Assembly (NCBI GenBank): GCA_965197005.1
Contig: OZ239982.1
Coordinates: 2,480,001-2,544,000 of the forward strand
DNA from: G965197005 sp965197005
GTDB taxonomy: Bacteria > Pseudomonadota > Gammaproteobacteria > Pseudomonadales > Oceanobacteraceae
Direction: 5' to 3'
DNA length: 64,000 nt
Below are positions 63,306 to 64,000 of the stretch, piece after piece. The notes beneath the pieces were generated by a model, which was given only the letters and a program-made list of their open reading frames with translations, was not told the DNA's origin and searched no databases. Every line of letters begins with the position of its first letter. Position 1 is the first letter of the stretch. Made by a program: the position numbers and the translations under genes.

Positions 63306-64000
63306 ATGTTTAATTCAAAAAAAGTCCATACTCCCAACCTTGCTAAGTGCGTGGCACTGGCAAGCGTTATTGTATTAACAACGGCCTGTAGCGGCGGTGG
63401 CTCAAGCTCTGGCGGCTCAGGCGGCTCAGGCGGCTCTGATGGTAATGGTGGCGGTACATCTAACATTAGTATTGTCACCCCTATGACTCTGTTTAAAGCT
63501 GGTGGCAAGGTGCGTATTTCAGGGACAAACTTACAAAACCTAACCCCTGTGTTTGCCTCTGCCAACATCACGCCGACCAAGCAAACCAATAACCTCATTG
63601 AACTAACTCTACCTGCCCAAAGCGCAGGCGAGCATAAACTCACCCTTAATGGTAAAGACTACAATCTTACATATCGTGATGGTTATACCAAGGTCTCCAG
63701 CGGGCATGGCTATAGTTGTGGAATTTTAGTTGATAAAACCGTTGAGTGCTGGGGTATGAACAACCATAAGCAACTCGGCAATGGCACAACAACCAACAGC
63801 GATAACCCCACATTTGTAAAAGCCCCCGGATCCACTAATAAATTAACCAATATTACGGATATTTCTGTCAACGATGCCCATGCCTGTGCGGTTAATACCA
63901 GCGGCGAGGTACTTTGTTGGGGGAGTAAAGATAGCGATAAACGTGGTGATAATGGCAGCTTAACCAGTGCCAATGAAGCAACGCCCAATTATGTATTGGC
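63306..64000 (+). CDS. RCC1-repeat lipoprotein 4 (partial, runs off window)
   Basis: The open frame starts at the ATG at 63306 behind AAAAGGG and is still open at the window end (231 codons). I read a signal peptide MFNSKKVHTPNLAKCVALAS ending VLTTAC (Cys28), a Gly/Ser/Asp linker, and a TIG-like domain almost identical to copy 3. The first two repeat units are YSCGILVDKTVECWG and HACAVNTSGEVLCWG. It is the fourth tandem member; the array may go on beyond the window. Confidence 0.85.
   Translation, partial: MFNSKKVHTPNLAKCVALASVIVLTTACSGGGSSSGGSGGSGGSDGNGGGTSNISIVTPMTLFKAGGKVRISGTNLQNLTPVFASANITPTKQTNNLIELTLPAQSAGEHKLTLNGKDYNLTYRDGYTKVSSGHGYSCGILVDKTVECWGMNNHKQLGNGTTTNSDNPTFVKAPGSTNKLTNITDISVNDAHACAVNTSGEVLCWGSKDSDKRGDNGSLTSANEATPNYVL

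Noticed and set aside
57972..63643. Recurring antisense open frames of about 100-128 codons opposite the start of lipoproteins 2, 3 and 4
   Set aside because: They recur because the plus-strand genes are repeated, and their sequence is the reverse of the Gly/Ser linker and TIG coding; no independent sign of coding.

Overview
The window is a stretch of bacterial chromosome, moderately AT-rich, from a gammaproteobacterium. The evidence is the gene families and their order: rpsU divergent from tsaD, rpsU-yqeY-dnaG, mnmG-rsmG-parA-parB followed by a complete atpIBEFHAGDC operon, pcnB-folK-panB-panC, the nudE/yrfG pair, hemJ-hemL, a cyd operon with CydX and YbgE, and type II secretion genes including gspN and a PDZ-type gspC. 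I cannot name the genus. The order resembles pseudomonad and Moraxellaceae-type genomes.

Layout. 1-4740: phosphate uptake operon pstSCAB (minus strand) behind a recognisable Pho box. 4761-16389: housekeeping and transport genes (yrfG, nudE, an EamA transporter, hemJ-hemL, malic enzyme, a PerM-like permease, ntrBC), then a secreted pectinacetylesterase/Notum-family hydrolase and a divergent membrane-anchored protein of unknown function. 16407-22501: cydP-cydA-cydB-cydX-ybgE (cytochrome bd oxidase) directly downstream of rpsU-yqeY-dnaG, all on the minus strand. 22685-32965: tsaD, folB, a divergent folK-like gene, a CapD/WbpM-type sugar-nucleotide enzyme with a CsgD-like regulator next to it, nhaC, and the pcnB-folK-panB-panC-panD run. 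33089-38069: a stand-alone ectB-like aminotransferase, then gspN-gspC-gspD. 38197-49500: mnmG, rsmG, parA, parB and the ATP synthase operon, closed by a strong terminator.

49766-64000 is the accessory-looking and most interesting part. A NarL-type response regulator faces two tandem, paralogous, polytopic sensor histidine kinases. Divergent from the kinases is a tandem array of at least four very large lipoproteins. Each complete one has a signal peptide with a lipidation cysteine, a Gly/Ser or Asn linker, an IPT/TIG-like domain and thirteen RCC1-type repeats, each repeat carrying a cysteine pair. The fourth copy runs off the window. Two near-identical 24-bp palindromes lie in the divergent intergenic region. 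Each overlaps, in the same register, the -35 element of a promoter-like sequence, one pointing at the kinases and one at the lipoprotein array. My reading, which is inference, is a dedicated two-sensor/one-regulator circuit controlling a repertoire of surface-exposed beta-propeller lipoproteins that diversifies by recombination.

No rRNA, tRNA, CRISPR array, insertion sequence or prophage was recognised.
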